Assembly (NCBI GenBank): GCA_032164245.1
Contig: JAVMKO010000001.1
Coordinates: forward strand, 65,640,892 to 65,704,891
Source: Sternotherus odoratus
Taxonomy: Eukaryota; Chordata; Testudines; Kinosternidae
Direction of reading: 5' to 3'
DNA: 64,000 nt
The translations under genes were made by a program, and so were the position numbers. Positions 11,586 to 25,782 of this stretch are shown piece by piece; positions within the stretch are counted from its first letter, which is position 1, and every line of letters begins with the position of its first letter. The notes below the pieces were generated by a model, which saw only the letters and a program-made list of their open reading frames with translations, searched no databases and was not told the DNA's origin.

Positions 11586-12780
11586 CAGGGGTGGGCAAAC
11601 TACAGCCCACAATCTGGATCCGGCTCATCGGGGCTTTGGATCTGGCCCATGGGATTGCCACCCCCGTGATGCTGTGGGGCTAAGACAGGCTCCCTGCCTG
11701 CCCTGGCACCGCGCTGCTCCCAGAAGTGGCCAGCATCACATCCTGTGGCCCCTGGGGGAAAGGGAGGTGGGGGGGGGAAGAGGGCTCTGTGCACTGCCCT
11801 TGCCTGCAGGCACTGCTCCCCGCAGCTCGCATTGGCCAGGAATGGGGTACCACGGCCAATAGCTTTGGGGAGCCTGCACTCCAAACCAGATAATTGTGCG
11901 GCTCCTCCCCTGGCCCCAGGACATGGACTCAGTGGTGAGTCTGCACCCAACCCTGACACAGAGCAAGGACCGGGCCTGCCCCAGAAACACCCCAGAGCCC
12001 TGATCCTCCATACCAGGTGCACCAGGTGCAGGCAGGCAGGCTCAGCAAGGCAGGATCCAAGAGCATAGGGGCTTAGTGTGTGGGTTCTGTGTGGGGCAAT
12101 ATGGATGTGGGCAGCTCAGTGGGGAATGTGGGGGCAGGGAGGATCTGGATCCACAGAGGTTCTGGGTATAACGGTAATGGTACTCTGCATGGTGGTCTAG
12201 GTGAATGTGTTTGGGGATCAGCAGGAGGGTTGTGAGTGTGTGTGGGGGGAGATAGAGCTCAGCAGGAGGTATGGGTGTGGTGGGCTCAATAAAAACTCAG
12301 ATGCTGGGGCAGTCAGTCTCAGTAGGGTGAGGATCCAGGTGCAGCTGGTTAGGGCTCAGTGAGGTGGGGATCCATGTCTGGGTGGCTTATCAGCGTGGTC
12401 CAGGTGCAGGGGGAGTGGGAATCATCAAGGGGGATTCTGAATGTGGGGCAGAGGGGGTTAGGCTTGGCAGGAGTGTCTGAGTATGAGTGGGTCAGGATGC
12501 ACAGGGATTGGGTGGATGTGGGGAGCAGCTCCCTGAGGAGTGCAGGAAGCACAGGGAGGGAGGTAGATTTCATAGCTTCCTGTGGATGGGAGAGAAATCT
12601 GGGGGTAGGTCTGACCCGGTCCGGATGCTGTGCAGGGGAAAAGGAAGTCCCATCCTCTCCATGTCCAGCCTGGACTAACAGCTGCGCACAGAGAAGGGTA
12701 GGAGCCACCATCTGAGTCCTCCCCAGTCCCTGGTCCTGCCCCACAGTGATTAACCTTGCTTCCGGCTGCCCTGGGCCCCC
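11586..12780. mobile_element. hAT-like GC-rich repeat block, left end only
   Basis: caggggtgggcaaacta at 11586 is a typical hAT left end of turtle genomes. The block continues with GC-rich sequence, including gtggcccctgggggaaag, and from about 12060 to 12560 with a degenerate G-rich minisatellite-like stretch of 'ggctcagt-ggtggggatcc-gg-tg' phrases. No matching right inverted repeat or TSD (ttctattg would be expected) was found, so the right boundary is approximate and the copy is probably truncated. The overlapping frames of 91-208 codons are composition-driven and are not called. Confidence 0.55.
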
Positions 12781-14190
12781 AAAAATATAATGCTGGCAAG
12801 GGTTGCATGACAATTCTTGTGGTTTCACTTTGCTTCCCTATCAGAAAGTCATTTTTCTGCAGGGAAACAAAGAAATCTGTGGGGGACATAAATTCTGTAC
12901 ATGCACAGTGGCTCAGAACTCCTCCAGGCATAATTAACTGTAACCTTATTGAATTAATTTTAACATTGTTTGAGTTTATTGAATTAAAATACAATTGTGT
13001 ATTTGCTCTTGTGTATTTGCTCTTATATATTTTCATATATTTCCATGGGAAGGGTAACGGAACTAGCAAGAGGTGATTAGGCAAATTAACTCAGGTTGTA
13101 ACATCACCAGAGAAGGCATCTCCCTGGAAAGGTATGGATATGCTAGTTCAAACTGGATTCTCTAGGGACCAATTGACAAAGAAAGGAGTTTTGGATAGAT
13201 AGTCTAGTTTTAAATTGGCTCAAGTCCTTCTTCCAGATTCAGCAAACAGACGGGATCCCTTGTTCATGGAGGCCCCAGTCCTTAAGGTAAGCTTGGAAGG
13301 AGTTAGCCTATCAAGGAGCTCATAAATATAGGAGCTTGTTCTGAGCTAAAGTTGTGAAAAACTTGTAACCGCAAGGAATCCCTTTGGGAAGGGGTTTGAA
13401 GGCCTACTCCTGCCAGAATCCACGTCAGCACTGGGGTTAATACTGTTAAGCATAGTAGCATGCATATAGGCCATTTTATTCCTTTCAATATGTTTTTTTC
13501 TGTAATGCTTTTTACTTTAAGAATAAAATAGGCTTTCAGAGGAAGTCATAAATAGTTATTTTATTACTAAAACATGATCTTTGTGGATACTGTCAGATAA
13601 TTCCCTTTTCCAATAAAAAATCTGCTAAGTAGTTCATGTACAATAATAGAAAAAAACCCCACCATTCTCTACTTTTCTTTTCAAAGTCCTTTGGGAATAA
13701 TGTCAAAGGGCATTACCATTTGATTAATGTCACCAGAACAATATTGCTCTTTTCTGACAGCGTTTTATGATTCAGGTCACTTGTCTGAACTATACGGAAT
13801 GGCTTTGTCAAGTGCACAAAACATTTTTAAGACTATAGAAATGTGGGCTTTTTTTTAAGTGAATCATCCTCAAATGTTTATTTTCACTCTTTCTTCAAGT
13901 GCATGTGGAAACAGTTTAAACCTATAGGAATCAATTCAAACTTGAATGATGTAGTAGTATTCATAAATATTCCATAAAGGAAACATGTAAATAATGCATT
14001 TGGAGGCATATAAAGATGCCATCAGAAAAAGCAAATGGATTTACTTCAAATCCTTTATGCACTTTTTTTTATTGAAGCTGCTTGTTAAATAATTGAAAGC
14101 AAAGCAAAAACAATCATAAATGAAAATCTACAAATGCTATTATAATTGTAGTCAGCAAAGTATAAAATGATTGTTTACAGCTAGTAGAAA
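12781..14190. other. AT-rich intergenic sequence, no gene
   Basis: Nothing recognisable. The stretch sits between two GC-rich repeat blocks. Confidence 0.4.
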
Positions 14191-14601
14191 GTCTTCTCCC
14201 CACGCCCCAGTGCCTGACTCAGCCCCGGCCCCGCTGCGCCGGGCTCTCCCCGGCCACTCATGTCTGGCACGCAGGCCCCGGCCCTCCCTCCGCCACAGCC
14301 CGCTGGCTCCCCCGCTCCATTCATCCAGCCTCCCCCCCCCTCCCCCCGGTCGGTCTCCCGCTGCTCGCACCCTGCCCCGCACGGGCCTACGTGGGGCGTC
14401 CACTGGGTCCCGCTGCTCCAGACGCGACTCCTGGGAGGGCAAGGTGGAGCGACTCGCCCCCAGCCCTCAGGGAGACGCTCTGGGGCAGCACCGCACCTGC
14501 GCACTCCCACTGCCACGTTGGTCCAGCCCGCAGATTTTCGAGACCCGCCTGCGGGCCGGACGGAATGATTTGGCCCGCAGGCCGGAGGTTCCCCACCCCT
14601 G
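14191..14601. mobile_element. hAT-like GC-rich repeat, right end only
   Basis: The right end ggaggttccccacccctg (ending 14601) is a typical hAT terminus (CAGGGGTGGGGAACC in reverse). The interior is C-rich and CpG-rich. The left terminus is not evident, so the start is approximate and the copy is probably 5'-truncated. The 152-codon frame inside is proline- and arginine-rich by composition and is not called as a gene. Confidence 0.55.
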
Positions 14602-14604
14602 GCT

Positions 14605-14727
14605 TAGGGTGACCAGACAGCAAATGTGAAAAATTGGGACGGGGGTGGGAGGTAATAGGAACCTATATAAGAAAAAGACCCAAAAATCGGGAATGTCCCT
14701 ATAAAATTGGGACATCTGGTCACCCTA
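14605..14727. mobile_element. Short MITE 'gggtgaccagac', TA target site
   Basis: 14607-14725 begins gggtgaccagacag and ends tctggtcaccc, a clear terminal inverted repeat, with TA on both sides (14605-14606 and 14726-14727). It is 119 bp and non-coding. The TA duplication points to the Tc1/mariner superfamily. It abuts the hAT end at 14601. A degraded piece of the Penelope module (gtgggctagaacctacttc, from 14729) follows it. Confidence 0.75.
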
Positions 14728-14942
14728 TGTGGGCTAGAACCTACTTCATCATATGCATTTTAGCATTTAAGGAAGAATAAAGAAGTGTATCTTTATATGT
14801 GTCATTTACAGTACTCTAGAAAAAAAAACAAGTTACTGTTAGATGTTTTTGTCTTATGTGTCCTTGGATTAATTAATGTATCATCTAATCAGGGAGCTTT
14901 TTCAACTTCCTAGAACACAGAGACAATAAACAAGAAGTCTTG

Positions 14943-15045
14943 TAGTATCTCTGGGCCAGATCTTCATCTGGCGTAAATCATTGTAGCTTTACTGAAGTCA
15001 ATGGAGCTATGTGTATTTACATCAGCTAACAATCTGGCCGAACTG
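14943..15045. repeat. Old palindromic interspersed repeat, second copy
   Basis: gggccagatcttcatctggc...catcagctaacaatctggcc is an imperfect palindrome around gaagtcaatggagc. It is the same family as 6290-6385. Confidence 0.5.
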
Positions 15046-18000
15046 GCCTTCTCTTCTTTCAGATTTCAATGCAAAATTCACTTCTTCCTCTTTAATTACA
15101 AGGAATGTGTTAAACTTCCCACACAAGCCAAAAAGTAAAATTATATCCCAGCAGAACCCCAAAGTTGTGCATGTAGGAAAACTGAATGGCCTTTTAAGTA
15201 TGTTATGATTGTAGCCCTTATCCTTCCTCACCACATTCCTCTACATTATTTGTCCAAGTCTTACTATATTACATTTTAAGTCATAATAAAAGCTCTTTGG
15301 AACAGGAGCCCTGTTTTTATATTTGTATTGTAAAATGCCTAGCACACTTTTGGTGACTATGAATTAACAGCAAGAAGACATGCAACTACTACCAAAAATC
15401 ATTATTTATATTAATATATGCATATACATGAATACACATGAGTGCTAGAGTGTGCCTTTACATTTAGTCTTGAACAACAATTATGCATAATCTACATGAC
15501 CCTAGAAGTAGTCAGGGGATAAGCATTTGTAAGGCACAGTTCCTTCTGCTTCTCCCGGAAACATGACAGTACTACAGGCACCACCTCAACTCAGCTGTGT
15601 TAGCCACTGCACCATGGGAAAGGCAAAGCCAGGAATCTTCCTATTTCATGTTCCTTCACATATACTTGTTCTTGGAGCTGGGGATAGAGGGAAGGAAGGA
15701 GTGACTGTACAGCTTACAGTGGTCAGATAGCCAGAGCAGCAGAGTAAGAAGAGAAGAAGGGAGCATCTTACTGTCACTTACCCTTCTGCTTGGAGACTAC
15801 ATTTCCATATCATAATCTAGCCCTATTGACCCTATCCTGCAATGTATAGCATATGCAGCAGTCTGCCCAAACACTGTACATTGTAGAATCAAAACTTTAG
15901 ACTCTAAACTCCTTAGGCAGGGTTCTTGATTTTACATTTATACAGTAAAGTGTCTAACATGCTTTCAGGAGTTTCAGAAGAATAGCAAATACAGCTACTA
16001 TTAATTATTATACAAATGCACACATTATTACCAATAGTAGCATATAATGTATGCAACTAAAGCAATACTTTGTAGTTAAAAATATATGGAAGGCTAAACA
16101 AAATTCAGATTCAGCCAAACTACATTTGTTTTCTTAATTTTAAAATTATTTTGCAGGCAGCTTCCATAAAAATGCATTACAACATCACACACAAAGATCA
16201 ATGTAACACATTTGCATTGATGATGCACTTATTTCAGAGAAACATGTCATTGCCTGTAGCTAACTTGACTAGAATTATCATTTAGTTTTTCATCATTTAA
16301 AATGTGTCCATCACAATGCCTCTTGGAGCATAATATGCAAACAGAAAATTAATAAAGCAAATAATAAATATAATACTCACTTGTAAAATATGAGAGCAGA
16401 AATATATGAATCTGGATAAGACGTAATTCTAACAGAAAAATCTATTGATGGTCATTTTAATCACTAAAACATGGTTTAAACTATAAAAGGTAAAATTAAA
16501 GCTCTGACCAGCAAGACCACAAAATGGAATTTCACATTGTACGACTAGTTCTAATCTGCACTTATTGACATCAGTGGCAGGACTGTCACTGACATCAATA
16601 GAAGAATGACATGGCACTAAAAGCTGAATTTGCTCTTTAGTTCCTTTCAGCACATGTGATATGCAGTAGCTCCTTCTTGTTCAAATCCTTGGCCGTCATA
16701 AGTCTGCTTTCTGCCACTTGAGCAAATAGTTAAAGAGCCCCCTTCACTAGGGGAATCCTCCAGAAGTCTTCCCTATACCCTCCTTCCAGGGAAAAAAAAA
16801 GACCACATTAGATTCTGTGGCACAGGAGCATGGCCAGATAACTCTGCTGAATTTTGGTGCACCCTAGTTGCTGAAATGGCCCCTTTTGGGCCATTACAGC
16901 TGGGCACAACTGAGAATACCCCTGAGGCAGGTCAAGAAATGTTGGACGCTGAATCAGCTCCTAGTCCGCTTCAGAGCCTGTCCAGAGCAGAACTTGTTTA
17001 GCCCCTGGCATGGGAATGTGATAAGGATGAAGTTTCAGTTTAAATGCTGAATTGTCTTATACTTCTAAGTTAGGGGTTTTGTGAAACAAGAGGGAAAGGA
17101 CCTCCACAGGTGGTCAACTGACTCTCAGCTCTTCACCCACCCCCTTCTCCCCTCATAGGACTGATCACCCAGAAAACCCATCAGCCATGGGGTGAACCCC
17201 ATAGATCCCATCTCCAAAGCTGGAGAAGTGCTGGGTGAGAAATAGTATTTCAATCCCCAGCAGCCGAGGTCTTCCACCAATACTTTATTTGATTGCCAGT
17301 TGGTCCATGTTGGCATGTTTAAGGTCAATAAGGTTGTTCTGAGCCTCCAGGGATTCCTTGAGCTATGTCTGACTCCCAATCTGAGTCAGGAAAAAATATT
17401 TTCCCCCTGCCTCAGGTTCATAGGGGCAGCTAGAATTTTTGCCCTTCTCCTGACCATCCAGCCAATCAGGCTTTAAGGCATATATATGTGGCAGGCTTAA
17501 TTTCTACCAATACCAAGTGTAATTCACTGGTCAGTGCATTTTATGCGTTTCTGTTCTCAAATGACAAAGGATATGAGTGTTACATCCCCGAGCTTCTGAG
17601 TCTGGCTCTCAGGCTGAAGACACTACTGCTGCTAGCTTTGAAGATCCCTAATTCAATCCCAGTGTGATAGCCAAGATGGTGGCTGTCACCAAGCAAGGAT
17701 TATGTGAAAGCCAGAATTTGATATGACTATTGGTATGGGAGTGTTTAGCTTCATACTGAGCACAGATTAAGGCACCCTTCATTAGTGCTCACATTCTTTA
17801 TGTGAGGAAAGAGCAGAATGTGAATTTTCTGTCTGTGGCTAAATTCCAGTATTTGAATGCACCTGGTCAGATAATTGGATTTTCCCCCATTATGGACATA
17901 GACCACTTATAGCTGCTAAGTAATTAAGAAGTACCACATTGGACAAACTGCTGTCAGGTAATTAATAGCATTATTAGTAAGAAATGTTTCCACTCAAAAT

Positions 18001-20341
18001 GTTTATAGACTTAAGTAAAGTTCAGATCTAATTGATCTAATGAAGGTGTGACTATCTGTTTAAACCATAAGCATCATTTTTCATTTGATATAATTTCAGC
18101 TGATAAGAATAAAAAGGAAAGTTCCACTGCTATGTTACACTAATTCTCCATTTTCTTTCATCAGTATTATATAACTAGGCCAATAAAATGTAGATTTTAT
18201 TGTAAAAATGTCATTTGTGACCAATTTATTTTTTAGATGACTAAGTCTGGGCCTGCAGTTTTATGGGTACAAATAATGGTAGATGCAAATAATAGTATTT
18301 ATATTCCTAACCATCTGACTGAACTTGTAAATTAAGTAGCTATCTTCCATATGCATGTACTTGGGCTGGAATTATTTGTAGCCACAGCACTGTGCTATAT
18401 TGACTATGACAGCAATATTGACCACAAGTGCAAAATTGGAGCATAGGGAGTGTCCCCCTTTAAAAATTGGTCTTTAATGTAATCTGATTCTTAATATGCA
18501 TTTGCAGAATATAGAGTAATGAGTTCTCTAGAGCTCTTATGTATGATGCGAATACATAACATCAGTAACACACATTGCTTAGTATAACTCCAGAATACCC
18601 ACAGTGGTTTAAAATTCCTATTGATTAGAAGGTAGTGATTTGCAGGGAATGTGCAGTAGCTACTTTTTTAAATGTCTCAGCATTTTGTTTTCATATTACA
18701 AAACTCAGTAATCCAATTCATGATTTAATCCTACAAGAGTTAACTTTAAGGAAAGCAATCACATTTAAAATTGAAAACCATATAAATGCACCCTAAACAG
18801 TAATTTTTTTTGTCTGACTTTAAGGCAATATCATTGGCAACATGATTTATTTTTAAATTCACTATTTTCCCAAAACAATTGGTGTTCAGACAGATCACCT
18901 ATTAAACAGCATGTCCTGATTTTTTAAAATGCTTCCACACCCATTGTTGTAAGGCATTTTTGCTCACGTCGAGATTTTAAAAGGGTTTTTGTAAAGCCCA
19001 GAGAGCATCAGCACCAAAAATACTCATGCCCAGCTCTCTTCCTGTTTTCTTCTCTTGGCAAACATCTGTATTATGACTCTTCAGGTTCAGTTTTGCAGGT
19101 AAACATACTCTTGCAGAGTCTGCCATCAAAATGTTTTGTTTCAGTTTATTTACCAAATCTGAAACACTTAATTTCAATTCCTTTCAATATTTTCCCATAT
19201 GGGTACATTGCCTTGTTCGAGTTCTAGTTCTGAAGTCCAATACCACTTTTCTCCCCTATTGGCCAGGGCCCATGGATGTACTATGTCTCCCATAAGACAC
19301 ACAGAGTCACATGCAATGCTTTGTGGGGCACCCAGCACTGAGAGTCAGCTTGTAACCAACTGCCTCCAGCAAAAGGGAGTCTTGCCTAAACTCTCTGGGT
19401 CCCTAGCACAGCCAACCTGTCAGCCGCACAAGCTTTGTCCTCTGGGCTATACCAGCCCTGCCTTTGTCTTGCCAGTTGACAACAGAGGCATCCAAGCGCC
19501 TGAGTCCCTTCAAAATGTCATCCTGAGGTATCCAGTCCTTGATCCCTGGATACCCACAGAAATCCCAGATTCTCTGTTCCCCCAAAAATAGTGTACAACA
19601 GTTAACCAGTTTTACCTTAGCCCACCATTTCTTTCATTATGCCCAGCAGTTGAGTTCAATTATCAAACAATTTTTTTTTATATTTTTTTTAATTAAAATA
19701 AATAAATAATGTAACTAAAATAATATTTAAAAAAGAATATTGAAATAAAAACCACTAGGCAAGATGGGAACAAATGATAGATATAAAACAACATAACTCA
19801 CTTTTTAGAAATAAACTAACAAGGTATTCCCATACCTCTTTCAAAATAGTTCTTTCCCCAGCATTGTCAACCAATTTGACTCAAACCCACTGGCAGCCTC
19901 TCCTCACAGAGTGAAGGAATGTCAGGGTGTCTTTCTGCTCCCCCACATGTACCTGACTAGATCTTTGATGTTCACCTCAAGATAGTGTCCCCCTGTCCCT
20001 GCTGTTTACTTCTTCCTGAAGACACCAGCTTTTCATTAGCATCTGACTTAGAAGGCTATTAGAATCCTATTGTATGACACACAATACCCATTAGTCCACC
20101 ATGCAGATAAGTGTCTCCCACCATCGTGCCTGGAGAAGTTTGTCTCAAAACCCACTACTTTTGAGTTACCTGCTTTTAACTACAAACTTAGAGAACATTT
20201 TAAATATATACAAATAATTCCTTATATATTTTCCTCATAATCAATGATTATAATGATCAGTGTAAGACAGGCTTTCATTAGAAACTTTACGTGATACTAT
20301 TTTGGTGAATCTATGGGATCTTTATACCTATATATGCCCCA
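15046..20341. other. AT-rich intergenic DNA with traces of old repeats
   Basis: No gene. The pieces at 15288-15360 and 15890-15990 share a degenerate phrase (ctc-tt-ggcaggg...ttttatatttgtat...cctagcac) that looks like an old interspersed repeat. The minus-strand frame at 17125-17379 and the plus-strand frame at 19199-19591 have no recognisable domain. An A/T-only tract lies near 19670-19740. Confidence 0.35.
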
Positions 20342-20700
20342 GTGCCCTCTATTAGTTGGAATCAAGAGGATCTTGGATCACATCATGTGACACCAATGAT
20401 GCACTACAGAAGTGAAAATCCACATTTTATTGTGAGAGAGGTAATCCTCCAGCCCATAAGAGAGAATAGGAACCTTAACCACAACTTTCCTAAGATGATG
20501 CACCACAAGGGAACTACAGTTTAATGTTTTATAAAACTGATTAAAAAACATTTCAAGTCAGCTAAAAAATGAAATAGTCTGATGAGTCAAAATACCCTGA
20601 CATGAAATTTCATTTTGATTTTCCCAAAGGAAAATTGAAAAATGTTGGCAAAATTTTGAGGAAAACTTTGTTTTCCATTGGAAAATCTGCTAATTAGGGG
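20342..20700 (+). repeat. Degenerate interspersed repeat, copy 1
   Basis: Shares a phrase order with 47190-47590 in the same orientation: gagagaatagg, then a tttcc stretch, gatg-caccaca, cagtttaatg, ctgatt-aaaa, and a final gaaa/ttttgg-rich AT tract. Alignment was by eye. Family unknown, non-coding. Confidence 0.4.
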
Positions 20701-21849
20701 CATTAATATTGAAAGATCTAACAGTTGCTCAGGATTCAAATATGAGTTCACAAATATTCCCTTGCATATTCAATCACTTCTGTTTTTAATGTACAATTCC
20801 ATAGGCTCCATTATAATAACTGAAACATTTTATTAAGAGAAAAAGAATACTACGGTTATAGACCATAATACTACTTTCCAGACTTTATTCCAGACTTTCT
20901 ATTCTAACCACAGATGTACAAAAGAGAATCACTTTCTCATTTAAAAGAATTTTAGTGATTTTATTTTTTTCCTTCTTTATTTTATTCAACCACAACTCAC
21001 TTACAAGTTGTGTTTCTACCTTATGCTTTTAACACATTTGATGAATAACAGTGGCATTCATATGAGATCTCCGATTCACAAAAGACTAAATTCCATAAAG
21101 GTTACCTTTTAAGTGATAAAATATCTGCCTACAGTCCACTAAGCTCAATGATAAAAGCTAACCCTCCCCAATGAAAAGATTATACTGCTCCTTTTTTTCC
21201 TGGCATATGTTGCAGCTATAATAACCAGTAACTACTGAGAAATAATTGGTGAGGGGGGGAGAACAATGCTTGCTTTTAGGCTTGCATGGAAGACACCCTT
21301 TTATTGTACAGCAAAGAGAATAGTTGCTTTCGGAGCTTATAAACTGCCTCATCAACAACCGTCTTCCCACTATCAAGTTTGCTTACAATTCATCTACCTA
21401 GGGATTAATTTCCTTGACATAAAGTTTAGCTCCAGTGGGCAGATAGTGAAGTCTTGATCTACTGAATAAAAAAGAAGACAAATTGTGGTTGCAGAAAAAA
21501 ATCAATGAATAATGTTTTAGAAAAACACTATAATGAACCAACTGGATACCTTATCCTTCAGTCAGATGCAAAGTAAGTTTTTCATTTTATTTTAACAGCT
21601 GCATTGATATAACAATCTTGAGCCCAACACACTCATACACACTCAGCTTGATTTGCCCAGTCTAGAGAAGGGATGGGAACTTACATTTCCCTGACCACGT
21701 GGTGCCGTCTACTGTAGGACAATGGGAAGGGAGGCATCTGTGATGATGGTATCTGCCATCAGTGCTTCTGCTAGAGGGAAACAACTTTATAATCTGACGG
21801 TGGCTTTTTAGGAGTTTTCTGAGACGATACCATTGGGCTAAGTCATTAG

Positions 21850-22150
21850 CTAAGATTTTCAAAAGTGCCTCAGGGCCAGTTTTTCAGAGGTGTTTAGGCT
21901 CTTAATGATGCAGATAAGCACATAATGTGATTTTTAAAATTCCTAAGGGGATAGGCAACTTTGGAAAATCCCAGTGGGTGCCTATCTGCATCTTTGGGTG
22001 CCCATATAGCACTGAAAATCTAGACCTAAATGATTTAGTCTACATTCTATTCCCAAAGTAACAGGCACGTAGGCTCATATATTCCACAGACTTCCAGTGA
22101 GAATTAGGCTCTTCGGAATCTTAAGTTCCTTTTGAAAATGGGACTTAGGA
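21850..22150. repeat. Degenerate repeat with 'ttttgaaaatgggacttagg' core
   Basis: The left part gattttcaaaagtgcctcag and the right part ccttttgaaaatgggactta are inverted versions of each other, with related phrases (gtgcctatctgcat, ggctcttcggaat) between. This matches a common old palindromic repeat of amniotes. A related trace occurs at 46430-46520. Confidence 0.4.
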
Positions 22151-22159
22151 AGGATATTT

Positions 22160-25100
22160 TATCAATTGCCACTCAAGTTCTTGACACAACTAGTCATCTA
22201 TGTCCCCCTCCTGTAGAAGGAGCACTTAAGGCTACTTTCTGTGAATGCCAGAATGAATTTAACCAAATCCTCTGGGTATTACTGTTCATTTAATATGCAC
22301 TTAAGCAATTTTAGGGTCATCTGAATAATATTACAAGATACCATTGTATAAAATGTTAGATGAACTAGCTAGATAAGTATGAATAACATGTACACAGTTG
22401 TTGCATTTTAATAATCAACATGTAGAAATACAAACCACAGATTGTTGGTTTTGTTTTATTTTAAGTGTATGGGAAATGGTCAGAACTCAGATACTACTGT
22501 TTGGTCATTATAGGTAAATGCCAAGTTTACAATACTGACCACACTAAGGACCCGGAAAAAAGAAAGGTAGGGTTGGTGCTGCCATCAGCAACAACAATCA
22601 TAACTGTTAGCCTCAGGGCCTCTGAATATTCATGCATCCAGTTTATCTGAATCAGGCATATTGAATGAATGACATTGCATCCCTCTGTAAAGTTGACATG
22701 CAAATTTATTATATAAAGACTAGGTGACCACTTTTCAAATAAAGCAAGAGCTGTCTTGACCCTTTAAAAAACCTTGAACTAACCCTGACCTATTGGGATT
22801 TGAAAGAGTTTGGCTCACTTGTTCTCCTCATTTCTGGGCTGGACTTTGGGCTTGTTCCATTGGACCAACAAACTCCAGCCTTAGTTGTGTGAATTTCTGA
22901 AGACAAAGATACAACCATGGAATTCAGAATAAAGTATTTTCAAAATGGAAGGCAATTTCTTACTTGGACTGGGACTGCACTCTTGATCTTCCAGTCACAA
23001 TTTTAGGCATAGTTCCTAAAAGTAAATTTTTCACACCTGGTAATTTATTCACACCAATTCAAATTGAAATAGATCATTTGAACATGTACAGTTACATTCT
23101 ATAGTCTTGCCTGAAGTATGGGCCTGAATAATGACTAGAACACCATTGCAATAGAGATAGACAAACATAACAATGGAGTAATGCAGTAATATCAGGACCT
23201 TTCGCAGTTTTTGGTTTTTATACACTCACACAAAGTTAAGCTGTTACACTGAAATACACATTTACCTCCCATTGGGAGCTGCTGGGTGCACAACACTTTT
23301 GAAATTCAGCCATTTGTACACCTAAATATGATTTTAGGATCTTCATTTTTAGGCACTAACTTTGAGAATCTTGGCCCGTATGTTTAAGCCACTATAGCGC
23401 ACAATTAAATAAACTGAACTGAGTGTTTATCTACTTTCTGTGCCTTATTCTCAATCTGAAGCCCAATTATCTGTTAATAGACATAATCATGTACACAACC
23501 ACTAAGTGTGATGTCATGGAGAGTTATAATCTCAAATAAACTACAAACAGCAGGTGAAAATGAGTGCTTATAAAATGTCCCCTCTCCCCCCAAAAGTAAA
23601 AATAAAACCCAAATATCTTCTTTTGTGAGTGTCTCCTTAATAATTAACAGGTGAAGATAAGCAGAATTGTCTATTAATAGAACATTTCCTCTAAGTTTTC
23701 TATAAAAATAATACATATCACTTATATATGGCCTTACACATTCAAAGTGCTGCACAATCATGAATTAGTTAGTTCATGGATCAGTAGGCTTTGAGTCAGT
23801 GGCATGATGCTGCAAAGCTGACCACTGAGCACCTTATTGAACAGCAGTTTCTGATCTCCTTCCTCCCCCCACCCCATAAAGCAGAGCTGCTCTTTCTGGG
23901 TAAGCCCAAACAAACTCTGCACCACCTTAGATGTGGTGCAGTCATCTTCTGCAAGGTGCAGTGTAGAGAGGAGCAAATGACTGTCACTAAGGGCTACAGT
24001 GTGCTTTAATATTCAGCTTTGAGTCATAGATAATTTGCAGTTGATTGCCCTAGGAAGGAATTGTAGCTCAGAGAGTTACAAATTTCCCACTGTTTTCCTT
24101 TTGCTCCAGGATGGAAGTAAACTATTGCAAAGTGCAGATTACTTCCACACTCTTGTCAGGCAAGTTATTCCATCCAGACAGTGGTGAGGAGGTGGGAAGA
24201 TGATAAGGCTCTTGCTCACTCTTTCTCCCTCACCCCTGACTCACTAACTGACTGGGAGGAGAGCGGAGCTACACTGCACACCAGACCTAGGACCCAAAAT
24301 CCGGATAGGGTAAGCAAGGGAGATGAGGGTTGTGTGCCTTAGTCCCTCTCCTAACAAAAAGCACAATATATCCCAAAGTTGGAATCAAATTTCCAGTTTT
24401 CCCTAAAAATACTTAGGTTCCTTCATTGAGAAGATAGCAAAGATCCTTGAAAGTTCCCACTCATGTAGATTTCAAGATTACTTCCCCTCACACTAATCCC
24501 AATGAGCTTTTGGGAGAGGACAATCTTGTTCATATACGCCTGAGACTCTTCTCTTTAACTATACTTTCAGCCTGTATTTTCAATGGCAAAACTGAACAAT
24601 TGCACATTGACCATACGATGTGAAGGGGTGAAAGGATGTCAGTGCTCTGTGGCCTGTTGTAGCTTTTCTCAAGGGTGTTCCAACTTTTTCAATACTGCTT
24701 GCTGCCAAAAAGTCCTCCGCTTTTTTCTTTCAAAAACTGATGTTCCTAGTTAGATTAGTTTAAAGATCATATTGGTTTTAGAGCAGAAGCCTCTACAGTA
24801 CAATACACCTTCTAAGGTCATCTGTGTCAGATTTATACTTAGTTTTGTCACTGAAGAAATGTGAAAATAAGACATTTTCTTTATGAACCAAAATATGTGC
24901 CTTACTCTTGTTGCTGGACTCTTTTTGGAACCAAGCTTCATGTATGTTCTTATAGCTTTTTTTTTAATTGCCCTTTTTTCGGAAAAAAATTTCAGGTACA
25001 AATGAATATAGGTTTCTTAAAATGGGTCAGATAAATCATCTTGCTATGGCAAAATGAGAGATGCTGCAAAACCACTGCACTATCACTTTTTGAGGAGAAT

Positions 25101-25287
25101 ATGTGCATTTGACATTTTGTACCTCCCATATGGCTTATCCTGAACCAACTCTCTTTAAATTACATTACATTTTTCAGTGCAAGATGTCTGGCTGGGCATA
25201 TAGATGTACATCACTTATTTCATATATCATTTTTCAATATGATTACATATCTGTAAGAGTGGGTACTCCAGTCTCTGTGCTCTTGAG
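22160..25287. other. AT-rich intergenic DNA, no gene
   Basis: Short frames at 23474-24009 and 24750-25001 have no recognisable similarity. No element ends or RNA genes were seen. Confidence 0.4.
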
Positions 25288-25674
25288 CAGTGCTCCCCAA
25301 CCTTTTGTCACCTCGGCACACCATAGCCTCTCCCAAAATTCCACGGCACACCACATACAAAAATTGGATAAAAAACAAATATAATCTTCAAAATATCGTT
25401 TTGAAGAGTATAATAGTATAGGAATGTCAAACTGGACATAACAGAATTACTTGATTTAATATTTTATTTGATAATTAGGTAGGTACTTGTAACACATCCA
25501 TCAATTCATAACTCTATATTCTAACTGTTCTCTAACAACTTATAACTAATGCGACACCTGCGCTTGTTTTAATGAACACAGAGATTTGATGTTCGGTTTA
25601 ATACTGGACAGAGCAACCCGAAGTTCTTGATCAATGCCCTTCAAGCATGACCGCTTGTCATTTTTTATTTAGAC
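25288..25674 (+). mobile_element. hAT-like left-end fragment ('cagtgctccccaacc')
   Basis: cagtgctccccaaccttttg at 25288, followed by cacctcggcacacc, is a typical hAT/Charlie-like terminus. The matching right end was not found. It may be interrupted by the next element at 25675 or truncated. Confidence 0.55.
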
Positions 25675-25782
25675 CAGGGGTCGGGAACCTTTTTGACTCA
25701 GAGAGCCATGAAAGCAAAATACTTGGAAATTTATTTCAGTAAGAGCCATATAATATATTTTAAGACTGAATTCAACTCCCAC

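Noticed and set aside
12458..13084. 208-codon minus-strand open frame
   Set aside because: It straddles the end of a hAT-like GC-rich repeat and AT-rich unique DNA. No domain, splice context or codon signature was seen, and overlapping frames of similar length exist on the other strand.
11586..14601. A single 3-kb hAT element joining the left end at 11586 to the right end at 14601
   Set aside because: The two termini belong to different families (GGGCAAAC versus GGGGAACC) and the flanks ttctattg and gcttaggg do not match.
14171..14629. 152-codon plus-strand open frame
   Set aside because: Arginine/proline/serine-rich reading of a CpG-rich hAT interior, ending in the transposon terminus and the adjoining MITE.
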